Positions 1 to 7,389 of a stretch of 19,876 nt of DNA are shown here, piece by piece. Every line of letters starts with the position of its first letter. The first letter of the stretch is position 1. The position numbers were made by a program, and so were the translations under genes. Location: the NCBI GenBank assembly GCA_040756995.1, contig JBFLYK010000086.1, positions 1 to 19,876 on the forward strand. The letters are read 5' to 3'. Under the pieces are notes generated by a model. It was not told the origin of the DNA and did no database searches. It saw only the letters and a list, made by a program, of their open reading frames with translations. This DNA comes from BP-133 sp040756995. GTDB lineage: Bacteria; Actinomycetota; Acidimicrobiia; IMCC26256; BP-133.

Positions 1-481
1 ACCGGCTCCGTTCCCTCCTCATGCCGGCCGGCCGGCCGGTCGTGGCGGTAGGGGCCCGAGGCGCCGGCCTGGTGGTGGTGGCCCGGGCGGGATCCGCCGC
101 CGGGTTGACGGCCGGGGAACCGGGTCCGGACTCCTCTCCATCCGTGTTCGTGACGGTCGGCTGTCCAGGAGCGGGCCCGCCGGTGGACGGGACGCCGGTG
201 ACCGAGCTGGTCGGCGGCCCGGTCATAGGAGCAGCTTCGAGCGATCCCTTTGAACGTCGGACGTGCTTCGCGCCGCGCCGGTTCTCGAGGTTGGCGCCGG
301 CGAGGATGCCGGTGCCCGTCCGGTCATTGAGCGGGATCCCGACGGAACCGGCTACCAGGGTGGTCCGCACTTCGTCGCGGCCGGCCCGGCGCGCCGACAG
401 CGCCACGACGCCGATCGCCATGTTCAGCGCGGCGAAGGCCGCCACCACATTGATCAGTTGCCGGTGCCGGACGGCGCCCAC
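1..481 (-). CDS. Partial membrane-anchored protein with Pro/Thr-rich tail
   Basis: This minus-strand reading frame is open from a GTG at 481 to the left edge of the window, so its C-terminus is missing. The start is preceded by a purine-rich GAGGGGG three bases away, slightly close for a Shine-Dalgarno. The translation begins with a short basic segment (VGAVRHRQ), then one hydrophobic helix at about residues 9-29 (LINVVAAFAALNMAIGVVAL), and then becomes polar and rich in Pro, Thr, Gly and Ala (for example TSSVTGVPSTGGPAPG), typical of an extended extracellular or cell-wall-spanning linker. I infer a membrane-anchored or secreted protein whose functional domain, if any, lies outside the window. 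I do not recognise a family. Two other overlapping minus-strand frames are open here, but only this one gives a helix followed by a linker. Confidence 0.5.
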   Translation of the reverse strand, partial: MGAVRHRQLINVVAAFAALNMAIGVVALSARRAGRDEVRTTLVAGSVGIPLNDRTGTGILAGANLENRRGAKHVRRSKGSLEAAPMTGPPTSSVTGVPSTGGPAPGQPTVTNTDGEESGPGSPAVNPAADPARATTTRPAPRAPTATTGRPAGMRRERSR

Positions 482-733
482 GTTCCCCCTCGCGGTCGAA
501 CCACATCGCCCCTGCCATTCCAGGTTCGCTCGCTTCCGACCTGTTCCTGCTTCTCGGGTGGTATGCCCGAATTGCTGACTTCCGCACTTCGGGAATGGCT
601 CCAGCGGGCAAGGAGCCGCTCATAGTGCGCAGACCGGCCCAAAAAGGACCTTTGGCCTCCGGTGCAGAACCTTGAGGAGGGGGGTCGGGGCTTTCCCGCT
701 GTCAGGGGAGAGCTTCCCGGCGAGGGGGGATCG
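482..733. other. Divergent intergenic region, promoters unresolved
   Basis: This 252-base gap separates two divergent genes and should hold both promoters. I see no convincing -35/-10 pair. It contains a weak stem (GGCCCAAA near 636 with TTTGGCC near 651) and, just before the plus-strand gene, a G-rich run with two small possible hairpins (GGGGCTTTCCC and GGGAGAGCTTCCC) that end in the ribosome binding site of the 734 gene. I could not match these to any riboswitch family. Short open frames here encode no recognisable protein. Confidence 0.4.
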
Positions 734-2749
734 ATGTCCAGGGCCGTCGCGGTTCTGTTTGCTCTGGGTCTGCTCGTGGCCTATCCGACGGCGGTGCGTT
801 CGCAGACGACGGCGCCGGCGGGTTACGGCGTGGTGGCGAGGGCGCAGCTGTACTCGGGCGTCGAGTACGTCAAGCTGGCCAGGGCCAAGGGTCCGGTCGT
901 GGCCCACGTGGCCCACGTGCTGCCGGGAGCGCCGGTCGACCTGCAGGTCGTCAATGCCCATGACCGGATCCCGACGAGCGCCAAGGAACTCGAGACCACG
1001 AGCTCGATGTGTGAACGGGTCCGCTGCATCGCCGGGGTGAACGGCGACTTCCACAGGTTCGGCGTCCCGACCGGGGCGGTGGTGGCGGGCGGCCGGATGC
1101 TGCGCTCGCCGGACCCGGCGCGGCCGCAGCTCACCGTCACGAACGACGGACGGCTGGTCGCCGGTACCTTGCCCTGGACCGGATCGGTGACCGCCGGGCA
1201 CGGCCACCAGCTGGCGGTGAGCACGGTGAACGCCGCACCGCCGGCCAACGGGCTCGCCCTCTTCACACCGGAACACGGGCCGGCCACCGAGGCCTCGCCC
1301 CGGGCCGAACTCGTCGTCCGGGCCGCCGGCGTCGGCCGGCTGAACCAGGCGACCGACCTGCAGCTGGCCGCGCTGCGCACCGGCGGCGGGCCCATCCCGG
1401 CGGACGGCGCCGTGCTGTCCGGGGACGGTTCGGCCGGGCAGCAGCTGCGCGAGCTGTGGACCCGCCGCCACGGCACCGCTCCCGCCCGGCTCCTGATCAG
1501 CTCGCCGGTCGACGCCAGTGTCAGCCTCGGAGTCGAGCCGGTTGTCCTGCGGGACGGCAAGCGGGCGCTGCCGTGGAGGGATCCGAACGTCATCAACCCG
1601 CGCCAGCCCCACACGCTCGTCGGCTGGAACAGGGAAGGCCACGTCTACCTCGTCGCCGTCGATGGCCGGCAGCCGGCCTCCGAAGGCGTGAACATGGCCG
1701 AGGCCGCCGACTTCCTCGTCAGCCTCGGCGTCACCGATGCCGTCAGCCTCGACGGCGGCGGCGGGACGGTGTTCGTGGCCGGCGGATCGGTCTGGAACCG
1801 GCCGAGCGACAACGACCCGGCGCGACCGGGTCAGTACGTGGAACGCGGCGCGCCGAACGCCTTCGTCGTCATGGCCCGGCCGGGTGCGCCGCTTCCGCCC
1901 GAGGCACCGCCGGCCCCGCCGTCGGGCGGCGGTCCGGCGCCGGGCCAGATCCGTCCGCTGAGCGCCGCTCCCGAGGCACCGGACTCCGGAGCCGACGGAA
2001 CGGCCACCGGCCCCGCGCCCTGGCCCGACGACCCGGCGGCCGCCGGCGACGGCATCGGCCAGTTCGGCCCGTCCCTCGGTGTGGGCGGCCCACTGGCGCC
2101 CGACGAGCTTCCTGTCGGCCCGGCCGCCGCCGGATCCACCGCCGGACGCCGGGGCCAGGCGGCGACACCCCCCGATGGCGCCGTTGAGTCAGCCGGACCG
2201 CACACCGAGGACCGCTCACCGGTTGACCAGGGCCCGTCAGCACTCCGGCGGGACGACGACCGCCGCCGGGCGGATCCGAGCGGTGACCGCCCTGAGCCGA
2301 CGCTGAACGCGGCGGGGAGCCGCACGGACCCCGCCCCGCCCGCCGACAAGCGCGGACCCACGCTCCCCAAGACTCTCCGCGCCGCCCTGGCCCTGGCCGT
2401 CGTGACCGGCGCCATCTCTTTCAACCGCCGCAACCTCGCCCGACCCCACCCGGCACCACCACCGGCCCCTCAACAACCTGTCGAAAGCCTCGCGCAGGCC
2501 GGCGGAAACGCCGAAAGCCCCGCCTGGTTCACAGAGGTCCGAGCCGACACGGTGCTGATCATCGACCCGAAACTCCTGCTCGCAGCCCGGGCCGGCGGCA
2601 TCGCGAGACAGGCGAGACAGCTGAGAGCGCCGTCTCGCCATGTCATGCCGCAGCGGAGCGGGAGGGATTCGAACCCCCGGGCCCAGAGGACCGGCTGCTT
2701 TCAAGGCAGCTGCATTCGACCGGACTCTGCCACCGCTCCAAGCAGGTGA
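734..2749 (+). CDS. Secreted phosphodiester glycosidase (NAGPA/DUF2233 family) with Pro-rich tail
   Basis: The product has 671 residues. The ATG at 734 is chosen over an upstream GTG at 662 because GAGGGGGG lies four bases before it and the protein then opens with a signal peptide (residues 1 to about 24, MSRAVAVLFALGLLVAYPTA). Residues ~30-395 look like the phosphodiester glycosidase (NAGPA) domain: VNGDF at 102-106, AVDGRQPASEGV around 315, and the conserved DGGGGT at 340-345. Members of this family cleave sugar phosphodiesters outside the cytoplasm. A Pro/Ala/Asp-rich linker of about 150 residues follows, then a hydrophobic helix near 546-565 (LRAALALAVVTGAI) followed by Arg, consistent with a C-terminal membrane anchor. 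The last ~32 codons run antisense through a tRNA-Ser gene and give a typical tRNA-shadow peptide, so the extreme C-terminus is doubtful. The family call is secure; the substrate is unknown. Confidence 0.85.
   Translation: MSRAVAVLFALGLLVAYPTAVRSQTTAPAGYGVVARAQLYSGVEYVKLARAKGPVVAHVAHVLPGAPVDLQVVNAHDRIPTSAKELETTSSMCERVRCIAGVNGDFHRFGVPTGAVVAGGRMLRSPDPARPQLTVTNDGRLVAGTLPWTGSVTAGHGHQLAVSTVNAAPPANGLALFTPEHGPATEASPRAELVVRAAGVGRLNQATDLQLAALRTGGGPIPADGAVLSGDGSAGQQLRELWTRRHGTAPARLLISSPVDASVSLGVEPVVLRDGKRALPWRDPNVINPRQPHTLVGWNREGHVYLVAVDGRQPASEGVNMAEAADFLVSLGVTDAVSLDGGGGTVFVAGGSVWNRPSDNDPARPGQYVERGAPNAFVVMARPGAPLPPEAPPAPPSGGGPAPGQIRPLSAAPEAPDSGADGTATGPAPWPDDPAAAGDGIGQFGPSLGVGGPLAPDELPVGPAAAGSTAGRRGQAATPPDGAVESAGPHTEDRSPVDQGPSALRRDDDRRRADPSGDRPEPTLNAAGSRTDPAPPADKRGPTLPKTLRAALALAVVTGAISFNRRNLARPHPAPPPAPQQPVESLAQAGGNAESPAWFTEVRADTVLIIDPKLLLAARAGGIARQARQLRAPSRHVMPQRSGRDSNPRAQRTGCFQGSCIRPDSATAPSR
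2654..2739 (-). tRNA. tRNA-Ser (anticodon UGA)
   Basis: Read on the minus strand, the 7-bp acceptor stem GGAGCGG pairs fully with CCGCTCC. The anticodon stem GCTGC/GCAGC encloses the loop CTTGAAA, giving anticodon TGA, which reads UCA serine codons. The T arm has the usual TTCGAAT loop, and a long variable arm (around CGGTCCTCTGGGCCC) brings the length to 86 nt, as expected for a class II serine tRNA. CCA is not encoded. It lies downstream of serS on the same strand and antisense to the end of the phosphodiester glycosidase gene. Confidence 0.95.
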
Positions 2750-2808
2750 ACCGCTTTCTCCGACGGTAGTCCGCTCCCCAACGTAACCAGGGGCGTCGGA
2801 GGCGGGAA

Positions 2809-2958
2809 TTATCCGGCGACGGCGAGTCCGGCGATCACGGCCAGGACCGTGAGGGTCACGGCGAGGAGGGTGCCGGCTTCACCTCGACCGCCGATGCGGC
2901 TGCCGACCGGTACGAGGACGCTGAGAGCCAGAGCGAGGAGCAGCGGGGTGGCGAGCAT
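2809..2958 (-). CDS. Small two-helix membrane protein (49 aa)
   Basis: The ATG at 2958 is preceded by GGGAGG seven bases upstream, a good ribosome binding site. The 49-residue product is two hydrophobic helices (about residues 3-18, ATPLLLALALSVLVPV, and 29-48, GTLLAVTLTVLAVIAGLAVA) joined by a short basic turn, GSRIGGRGEA. A longer open frame reaching up into serS is a shadow; the hydrophobic segment and the Shine-Dalgarno fit only the short form. It follows serS by 65 bases and may be cotranscribed with it. I do not recognise a family; the shape is that of a small helical-hairpin inner-membrane protein. Confidence 0.65.
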   Translation of the reverse strand: MLATPLLLALALSVLVPVGSRIGGRGEAGTLLAVTLTVLAVIAGLAVAG

Positions 2959-3023
2959 CGAAGGTCCTCCCGGTTCGCAGCCGACGTGGTCAGAGAACAC
3001 ATCGGCACGAATCGGACGAACCT

Positions 3024-4289
3024 TTAATCGGTAATTCGCCGCTCCACCCGATGGAAGCCGGTGTAGGGCCGCAGCACCTCGGGCACGGCGAGGGCGCCGC
3101 CCTCGTCCTGGTAGTGCTCGAACAGGAAGAGCAGCGTGCGGCCGACCGCGCAGGCGGTGCCGTTGAGCGTGTGCACCAGCTGGGTGCCGGACTCGCCCTT
3201 CATCCGGGCTCCCAACCGGCGGGCGGAGTAGTCGGTGTAGTTGGAGCAGGACGTCAGCTCCCGGTACCGGCCCTCCGACGGCAGCCACACCTCGATGTCG
3301 TACTTCTTGGCCGCCGGGGCGCCGAGGTCGCCGGCGGCGACGGCGATCACCCGGTAGGGCAGGCCGAGGCCGCCGACGATCGACTCCTCGATGGCCAGCA
3401 TCGCCTCGTGCTCGTCCCAGCTCACCTCGGGGTGGGCGTACGAGAACATCTCCACCTTGTCGAACTGGTGGACGCGGAAGATCCCCCGCGTGTCCTTCCC
3501 GTACGTGCCGGCCTCCCGCCGGAAGCAGGAGGAGAATCCGGCGTAGCGGCGGGGCAGCGCCGCCTCGTCCAGCGTCTCACCGAGGTGGATGCCGGCCAGC
3601 GGCACCTCGGACGTGCCGACCAGGAACAGCTCGCCCCCGTCCACCTCGTAGACCTGGTTGCGGTCGGTGGGGAAGAACCCGGCCGCCTCCATCATCGACT
3701 CCCGCACCAGCACCGGCGGCACGACCGGTGTGAAGCCCTCGGCCACGAGCTTGCCCATCACCCACTGGATCAGCGCCATCTCCAGCAGCACCGCCTCGCC
3801 CATCAGGTAGGCGAAGCGGCTGCCGCTCATGCGGGCGGCCCGCTCGGTGTCGACGAAACCCAGCCGCTCACCGAACTCGGCGTGGTCGAGCCCGGCGGCC
3901 GGGCCGGCCGGCGGGTCGCCCACCACCCGCAGGACGTCGTAGTCGTCCTCACCGCCGTCGGGCACCGAGGCGTGGGCGGGGTTCGGCACCCGGATCACCA
4001 GCTCGTTGAACCGGGCCTCGGCCTCGGCCAGCAGGGGCTCCTTGGCCGCCAGCTCGTCCTTCAGCGAGGCGGCGGCGGCGATCTTGGCCGGCCGTTCGTC
4101 GGGCGCCGCCCGGCCGATCTCCTTGGAGGCGGCGTTCTGGCGGGCCCGCAGCTCCTCGACCTCACCCAACATCGCCCGCCGGGCCTCGTCGGCCTCCAGC
4201 ACCTCGTCGATCAGCCCGGGGGCGACCCGCTTGCGCTCGATGCCGGCCCGGTAGTCGGGCTCGGTCCGCAGCCGTCGAACGTCGATCAT
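3024..4289 (-). CDS. serS: Seryl-tRNA synthetase
   Basis: This cytoplasmic class II aminoacyl-tRNA synthetase charges tRNA-Ser with serine in an ATP-dependent reaction. The 421-residue length is normal. Residues 1-100 form the N-terminal coiled-coil arm that grips the long variable arm of tRNA-Ser (LEADEARRAM to EARFNELVIR). The catalytic core shows the GTSEVPLAG serine-site segment at 225-233, motif 2 at about 253-283 (SSCFRREAGTYGKDTRGIF) and motif 3 at 376-405 (NGTACAVGRTLLFLFEHYQ). The ATG at 4289 is preceded by a GAGGACGAGG stretch and lies 22 bases after the pheA stop, so the two genes are probably one operon. A tRNA-Ser(UGA) gene lies 285 bases beyond its stop on the same strand. Confidence 0.98.
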   Translation of the reverse strand: MIDVRRLRTEPDYRAGIERKRVAPGLIDEVLEADEARRAMLGEVEELRARQNAASKEIGRAAPDERPAKIAAAASLKDELAAKEPLLAEAEARFNELVIRVPNPAHASVPDGGEDDYDVLRVVGDPPAGPAAGLDHAEFGERLGFVDTERAARMSGSRFAYLMGEAVLLEMALIQWVMGKLVAEGFTPVVPPVLVRESMMEAAGFFPTDRNQVYEVDGGELFLVGTSEVPLAGIHLGETLDEAALPRRYAGFSSCFRREAGTYGKDTRGIFRVHQFDKVEMFSYAHPEVSWDEHEAMLAIEESIVGGLGLPYRVIAVAAGDLGAPAAKKYDIEVWLPSEGRYRELTSCSNYTDYSARRLGARMKGESGTQLVHTLNGTACAVGRTLLFLFEHYQDEGGALAVPEVLRPYTGFHRVERRITD

Positions 4290-4311
4290 CGCCTCGTCCT
4301 CGATGCCACCG

Positions 4312-5289
4312 TCATGGGAACTGGACCCGGGCCCGCAGGCTGTCGACCCAGCGGGACGCCTCCCGCCACGCCTTGCCGGCCGCCTGCCGCCGGGCCCCCG
4401 CCTCCTGGCCGGCGGCGGCGTACGACCCGAGAAACCGCATCTCGTGCTTGGCGGCCAGACTCCGCAGGACGTCGGCCACGAGCTCGTCCGACAGATGGCC
4501 TTCGAAATCGATGAAGAAGCAGTAGCTGCCGAGCTCCCGCTTCGTCGGCCTCGACTCGAGCTTGGTCAGGTTGATGCCCCGGGCGTTGAACTCCTGGAGA
4601 ATCGTCAGCAGGCCGCCCGGCCGGTCCTGGTGCGTCTGGAACACCACGACCGTGCTCTTGTCATGTCCGCTGCGAGCGGGAATGCCGTGGCCGATCACCA
4701 CGAACCGGGTGGAGTTGTCGGGGTGGTCGTGGATGCCGGCCGCCACCACCTCGAGGCCGTAGATCTCGGCCGCCAGCGAAGGGGCGATGGCCGCCCGGCC
4801 CTGCGCCCGGGAGCGGGCCACGTCCCGCGCCGCCTCGGCCGTCGAGTTGGCCGCCTGCACCTCGACGCCGGGCAGCTTCGCCGCCAGCCAGTCGCGGCAC
4901 TGGGCGCTGGCGTGGGGAATGGAGACGACGGCCTTCACGTCGGCCAGCTTCGTGCCCGGCTTGGCGCAGAGGTTCAGGTCCACCGGCACGACGATCTCCC
5001 GGTGGATGAAGAGGTGTTCCGACGCCTCGAAGGCCAGCGTGTCGAGGGTCTCGTTGACCGAGCCCTCGATGGCGTTCTCGATGGGGACGACGCCGAGCTC
5101 GGCCCGGCCCTGGTCGACGGCGAAGATCGTCTCGGCGATCGAGCGGATCGGCACCAGCTCGCCGGCGGCCAGGTCGGGCTGCGACAGCAGCGCCTGCTCG
5201 GTGAACGTCCCGGCCGGGCCGAGGAACGCCACCCGCGGCGGAGCGGCCGACGTTCTCGGGGCGCGCGGCGAACGGGCGGGGGGCGTCAT
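4312..5289 (-). CDS. pheA: Prephenate dehydratase (monofunctional, with ACT domain)
   Basis: The enzyme converts prephenate to phenylpyruvate, the committed step to phenylalanine, in the cytoplasm. The 325-residue protein begins with a Pro/Arg-rich extension of about 18 residues. The dehydratase domain then opens with VAFLGPAGTFTEQA and includes VVPIENAIEGSVNETLD (68-84) and the TRF motif at 194-196, which carries the catalytic Thr in this family. A C-terminal ACT regulatory domain starts near 211 and contains the ESRP motif (245-248) used for phenylalanine feedback binding. No chorismate mutase domain is present, which fits the actinobacterial form. The start lacks a Shine-Dalgarno; a TAGGAT hexamer lies eight bases upstream, suggesting a leaderless transcript. 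It is the first gene of a likely pheA-serS operon. Confidence 0.97.
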   Translation of the reverse strand: MTPPARSPRAPRTSAAPPRVAFLGPAGTFTEQALLSQPDLAAGELVPIRSIAETIFAVDQGRAELGVVPIENAIEGSVNETLDTLAFEASEHLFIHREIVVPVDLNLCAKPGTKLADVKAVVSIPHASAQCRDWLAAKLPGVEVQAANSTAEAARDVARSRAQGRAAIAPSLAAEIYGLEVVAAGIHDHPDNSTRFVVIGHGIPARSGHDKSTVVVFQTHQDRPGGLLTILQEFNARGINLTKLESRPTKRELGSYCFFIDFEGHLSDELVADVLRSLAAKHEMRFLGSYAAAGQEAGARRQAAGKAWREASRWVDSLRARVQFP

Positions 5290-5297
5290 CGCAGGTC

Positions 5298-5303
5298 ATC
5301 CTA
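5298..5303 (-). promoter_or_regulatory. Candidate leaderless -10 element of pheA
   Basis: On the minus strand TAGGAT ends eight bases before the pheA ATG, and no Shine-Dalgarno is present. This spacing places transcription initiation at or next to the start codon, as in leaderless actinobacterial mRNAs. No clear -35 is seen. Confidence 0.45.
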
Positions 5304-5364
5304 GTGACCGGCGTTCCCGGGCCCCGGCTGGCCGCCCGGCCTGAGCCGCCGCCGACTGCACCGC

Positions 5365-5370
5365 TAGCGT
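5365..5370 (+). promoter_or_regulatory. Candidate leaderless -10 element of larB
   Basis: TAGCGT lies seven bases before the larB ATG at 5378 and there is no Shine-Dalgarno. It would drive larB-larC and the following crotonase gene. No convincing -35 is seen. Confidence 0.4.
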
Positions 5371-5377
5371 GGCTCTC

Positions 5378-6160
5378 ATGGTCGACCCCAGCCTCCGGGA
5401 GCTCCTCGACGAGGTCGCCGCCGGCGCCACCTCGCCGGCCGACGCCCTCGACCGGCTGCGGACGCTGCCCTTCGCCGACCTCGGCTTCGCCCGGGTCGAC
5501 CACCACCGGACGCTCCGCCAGGGTTTCCCCGAGGCGGTCTACGCCCCCGGCAAGACGGCGGAGCAGTGCGCCGCCATCGTCGCCGAACTGGTGGCCGGCC
5601 CGGGCGCCGGGCCGGTGCTCCTGACCCGGGCCGACCGGGCGACGGCCGACGCCGCCCTGGCCCGGACGCCCGGCGGGGTCTACGACCCCGTCGCCCGCCT
5701 CGGCATATGGCGCCCCCGCCCCCGGCGGGCGGGCACCGCCGTCGTCGCCTGCGCCGGCACCGCCGACCTGCCGGTGGCCGAGGAGGCCGCCGCCACGCTC
5801 ACCGCCCTCGGGTGGCCGCCCGCCCGGCTGACCGACGTCGGCGTGGCCGGCATCCACCGGCTGCTGGCCGAGGAGCCCGTCCTCCAGGCGGCTGACGTGA
5901 TCCTGGTCGTGGCCGGCATGGAGGGCGCACTGGCCTCCGCCGTCGGCGGCCTGGCGGCGGCGCCGATCATCGCCGTGCCGACCAGCACCGGTTACGGCTC
6001 CTCGCTCGAAGGTGTGACCGCCCTCCTCGCCATGCTGGCGAGCTGCGCTCCCGGTGTCGCCGTCATGGGCATCGACAACGGCTACGGCGCGGCCTGCGCC
6101 GCCGCCCGCATCCTCGGCGCCCTCGAACGCGCCCGCACCTCCGACGAAGCGTCACCGTGA
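5378..6160 (+). CDS. larB: LarB, pyridinium-3,5-biscarboxylic acid mononucleotide synthase
   Basis: LarB carboxylates nicotinic acid adenine dinucleotide and releases AMP, the first step in making the nickel-pincer nucleotide cofactor of lactate racemase and related enzymes. The 260-residue protein has the LarB-type N-terminus (LRELLDEVAAG, then FADLGFARVDHHR and FPEAVYAPGKT) and a C-terminal PurE/AIR-carboxylase-like half with ASAVGGLAAAPIIAVPTSTGYGSS and the LASCAPGVAVMGIDNGYGA block. Cys223 in that block corresponds to the conserved Cys that forms a covalent adduct with the substrate in characterised LarB. The ATG at 5378 is preferred to a GTG at 5369, which overlaps the candidate -10 element. 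Its stop overlaps the larC start (GTGA), indicating translational coupling. No larA or larE is in the window. Confidence 0.93.
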   Translation: MVDPSLRELLDEVAAGATSPADALDRLRTLPFADLGFARVDHHRTLRQGFPEAVYAPGKTAEQCAAIVAELVAGPGAGPVLLTRADRATADAALARTPGGVYDPVARLGIWRPRPRRAGTAVVACAGTADLPVAEEAAATLTALGWPPARLTDVGVAGIHRLLAEEPVLQAADVILVVAGMEGALASAVGGLAAAPIIAVPTSTGYGSSLEGVTALLAMLASCAPGVAVMGIDNGYGAACAAARILGALERARTSDEASP

Positions 6161-7389
6161 CCACCGTCGCCTGGTTCCACTGTTTTGCCGGCATCGCCGG
6201 GGACATGGCGCTGGGCGCCTGCCTCGATGCCGGCGCCGATCTCGACGAGGTCGTCGGCATCCTGGAGCGGTTGCCGATCGGCGGATGGGCGCTGGAGACC
6301 GAGCTCGTCATGCGAGGCGGCCTGGCCGCCACCAAGGCGCACGTCAAAGCCAAGCCGGACGGGATCACCCGCACCTACGGGCACATCGCCGGGCTCATCG
6401 AGGAGGCCCGCCTGCCGGAGCGGGTACGGGAACGGTCCCAGCGGGTGTTCCGGCTGCTGGCCGAGACGGAGGGCCGGCTCCACCGCCGGCCGACGGCCGC
6501 CGTCCACTTCCACGAGCTCGGCGGCATCGACGCCATCGTCGACATCGTCGGCACCTGCGCCGCCCTCGAGGTCCTCGGCGTCGACGAGGTGTCGGCCTCG
6601 ACGGTCCGGGTCGGGACGGGCATGGTGCGGACCAGCCACGGCCTCCTCCCCAACCCGTCGCCGGCGGTCGTCGACCTCCTCAAGGAAGCGCCGGTCGTGG
6701 GCCTCGACGTGAACGTCGAGCTGACCACGCCCACCGGCGCCGCCCTCCTCGCCGGGCTCTCCTCCGGCTACGGGCCGCTTCCCCCGATGCGTCTCCTGTC
6801 CAGCGGCTTCGGCGCCGGCACGAAGGAGCTCGGGACACTGCCCAACCTCGTCCAGGTCGCAATCGGGGAGACCGCGTCGGCAGTGGCCGGACCCGGCGGC
6901 GACCAGGCGGAAGCGAACGCCGGAGAGCCACTCGCCCTGCTCGAGGCGAACCTCGACGACATCAGTGGCGAGGTGGTGGCCCACGCCGTCGACGCTCTCC
7001 TGGCCGGCGGCGCCCTCGACGCCTGGACCGTCCACGTGACCATGAAGAAGGGCCGCCCCGGCGTCGTCCTCTCCGCCCTGGCCCACCTGTCCGACGCGCC
7101 CGGTCTGCGCGATCTCATCGCCCACGAGACCGGCACGCTCGGCGTGCGGGTCAGCGTCGTCGAGCGGTGGCCCTTCGCCCGCCAACCCGACGAGGTGGAG
7201 GTCGAGGGCCTCCCCGTCCGCATCAAACGGACGGCGCTGCGGGTGAAGGTCGAGTACGAGGACGCCGCCCGCGTCGCCCGCCGCACCGGTCTCCCCCTCC
7301 GGGAGATCGTCTCCCGGGCGGAGGCCGAAGCCCGCCGCACCGCACCCGGCAGTGAGCACCCCGAACCCGATGGAGGACCGACGCCTTGA
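6157..7389 (+). CDS. larC: LarC, nickel insertion protein for the nickel-pincer cofactor
   Basis: LarC is a CTP-dependent cyclometallase that inserts nickel into the pyridinium-bisthiocarboxylate mononucleotide made by LarB and LarE. The 410-residue product shows the family N-terminus HCFAGIAGDMALGA (residues 8-21), the VHFHELGGIDAIVDIVG segment, ELTTPTGAALLA and, in the C-terminal half, LEANLDDISGEVVAHAVDALL and KKGRPGVVLSALAH. Both halves are in one uninterrupted frame, unlike Lactobacillus larC, which needs a programmed frameshift to make the full protein. It starts with GTG inside the larB stop, and its own stop overlaps the TTG start of the next gene. The last ~20 residues are a Pro/Glu-rich tail. 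Confidence 0.95.
   Translation: MTTVAWFHCFAGIAGDMALGACLDAGADLDEVVGILERLPIGGWALETELVMRGGLAATKAHVKAKPDGITRTYGHIAGLIEEARLPERVRERSQRVFRLLAETEGRLHRRPTAAVHFHELGGIDAIVDIVGTCAALEVLGVDEVSASTVRVGTGMVRTSHGLLPNPSPAVVDLLKEAPVVGLDVNVELTTPTGAALLAGLSSGYGPLPPMRLLSSGFGAGTKELGTLPNLVQVAIGETASAVAGPGGDQAEANAGEPLALLEANLDDISGEVVAHAVDALLAGGALDAWTVHVTMKKGRPGVVLSALAHLSDAPGLRDLIAHETGTLGVRVSVVERWPFARQPDEVEVEGLPVRIKRTALRVKVEYEDAARVARRTGLPLREIVSRAEAEARRTAPGSEHPEPDGGPTP

Noticed and set aside
662..733. G-rich leader with two small stems, considered as a riboswitch such as the c-di-AMP type
   Set aside because: I could not match its sequence to the conserved core of any riboswitch class I know.
2358..2372. LPKTL before the late helix of the glycosidase, similar to a sortase LPxTG signal
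   Set aside because: The required Gly is Leu and about 100 residues follow the helix, so it does not fit a sortase signal.
2650..2749. Peptide resembling a conserved hypothetical C-terminus (SGRDSNPRAQRTGCFQGSC)
   Set aside because: It is the well-known translation product of an antisense tRNA gene, not a protein motif.
3051..4514. Long plus-strand open frame of 487 codons opposite serS
   Set aside because: It is antisense to serS and the end of pheA, with His/Gly/Arg/Val-rich composition typical of a high-GC shadow frame and no motif.
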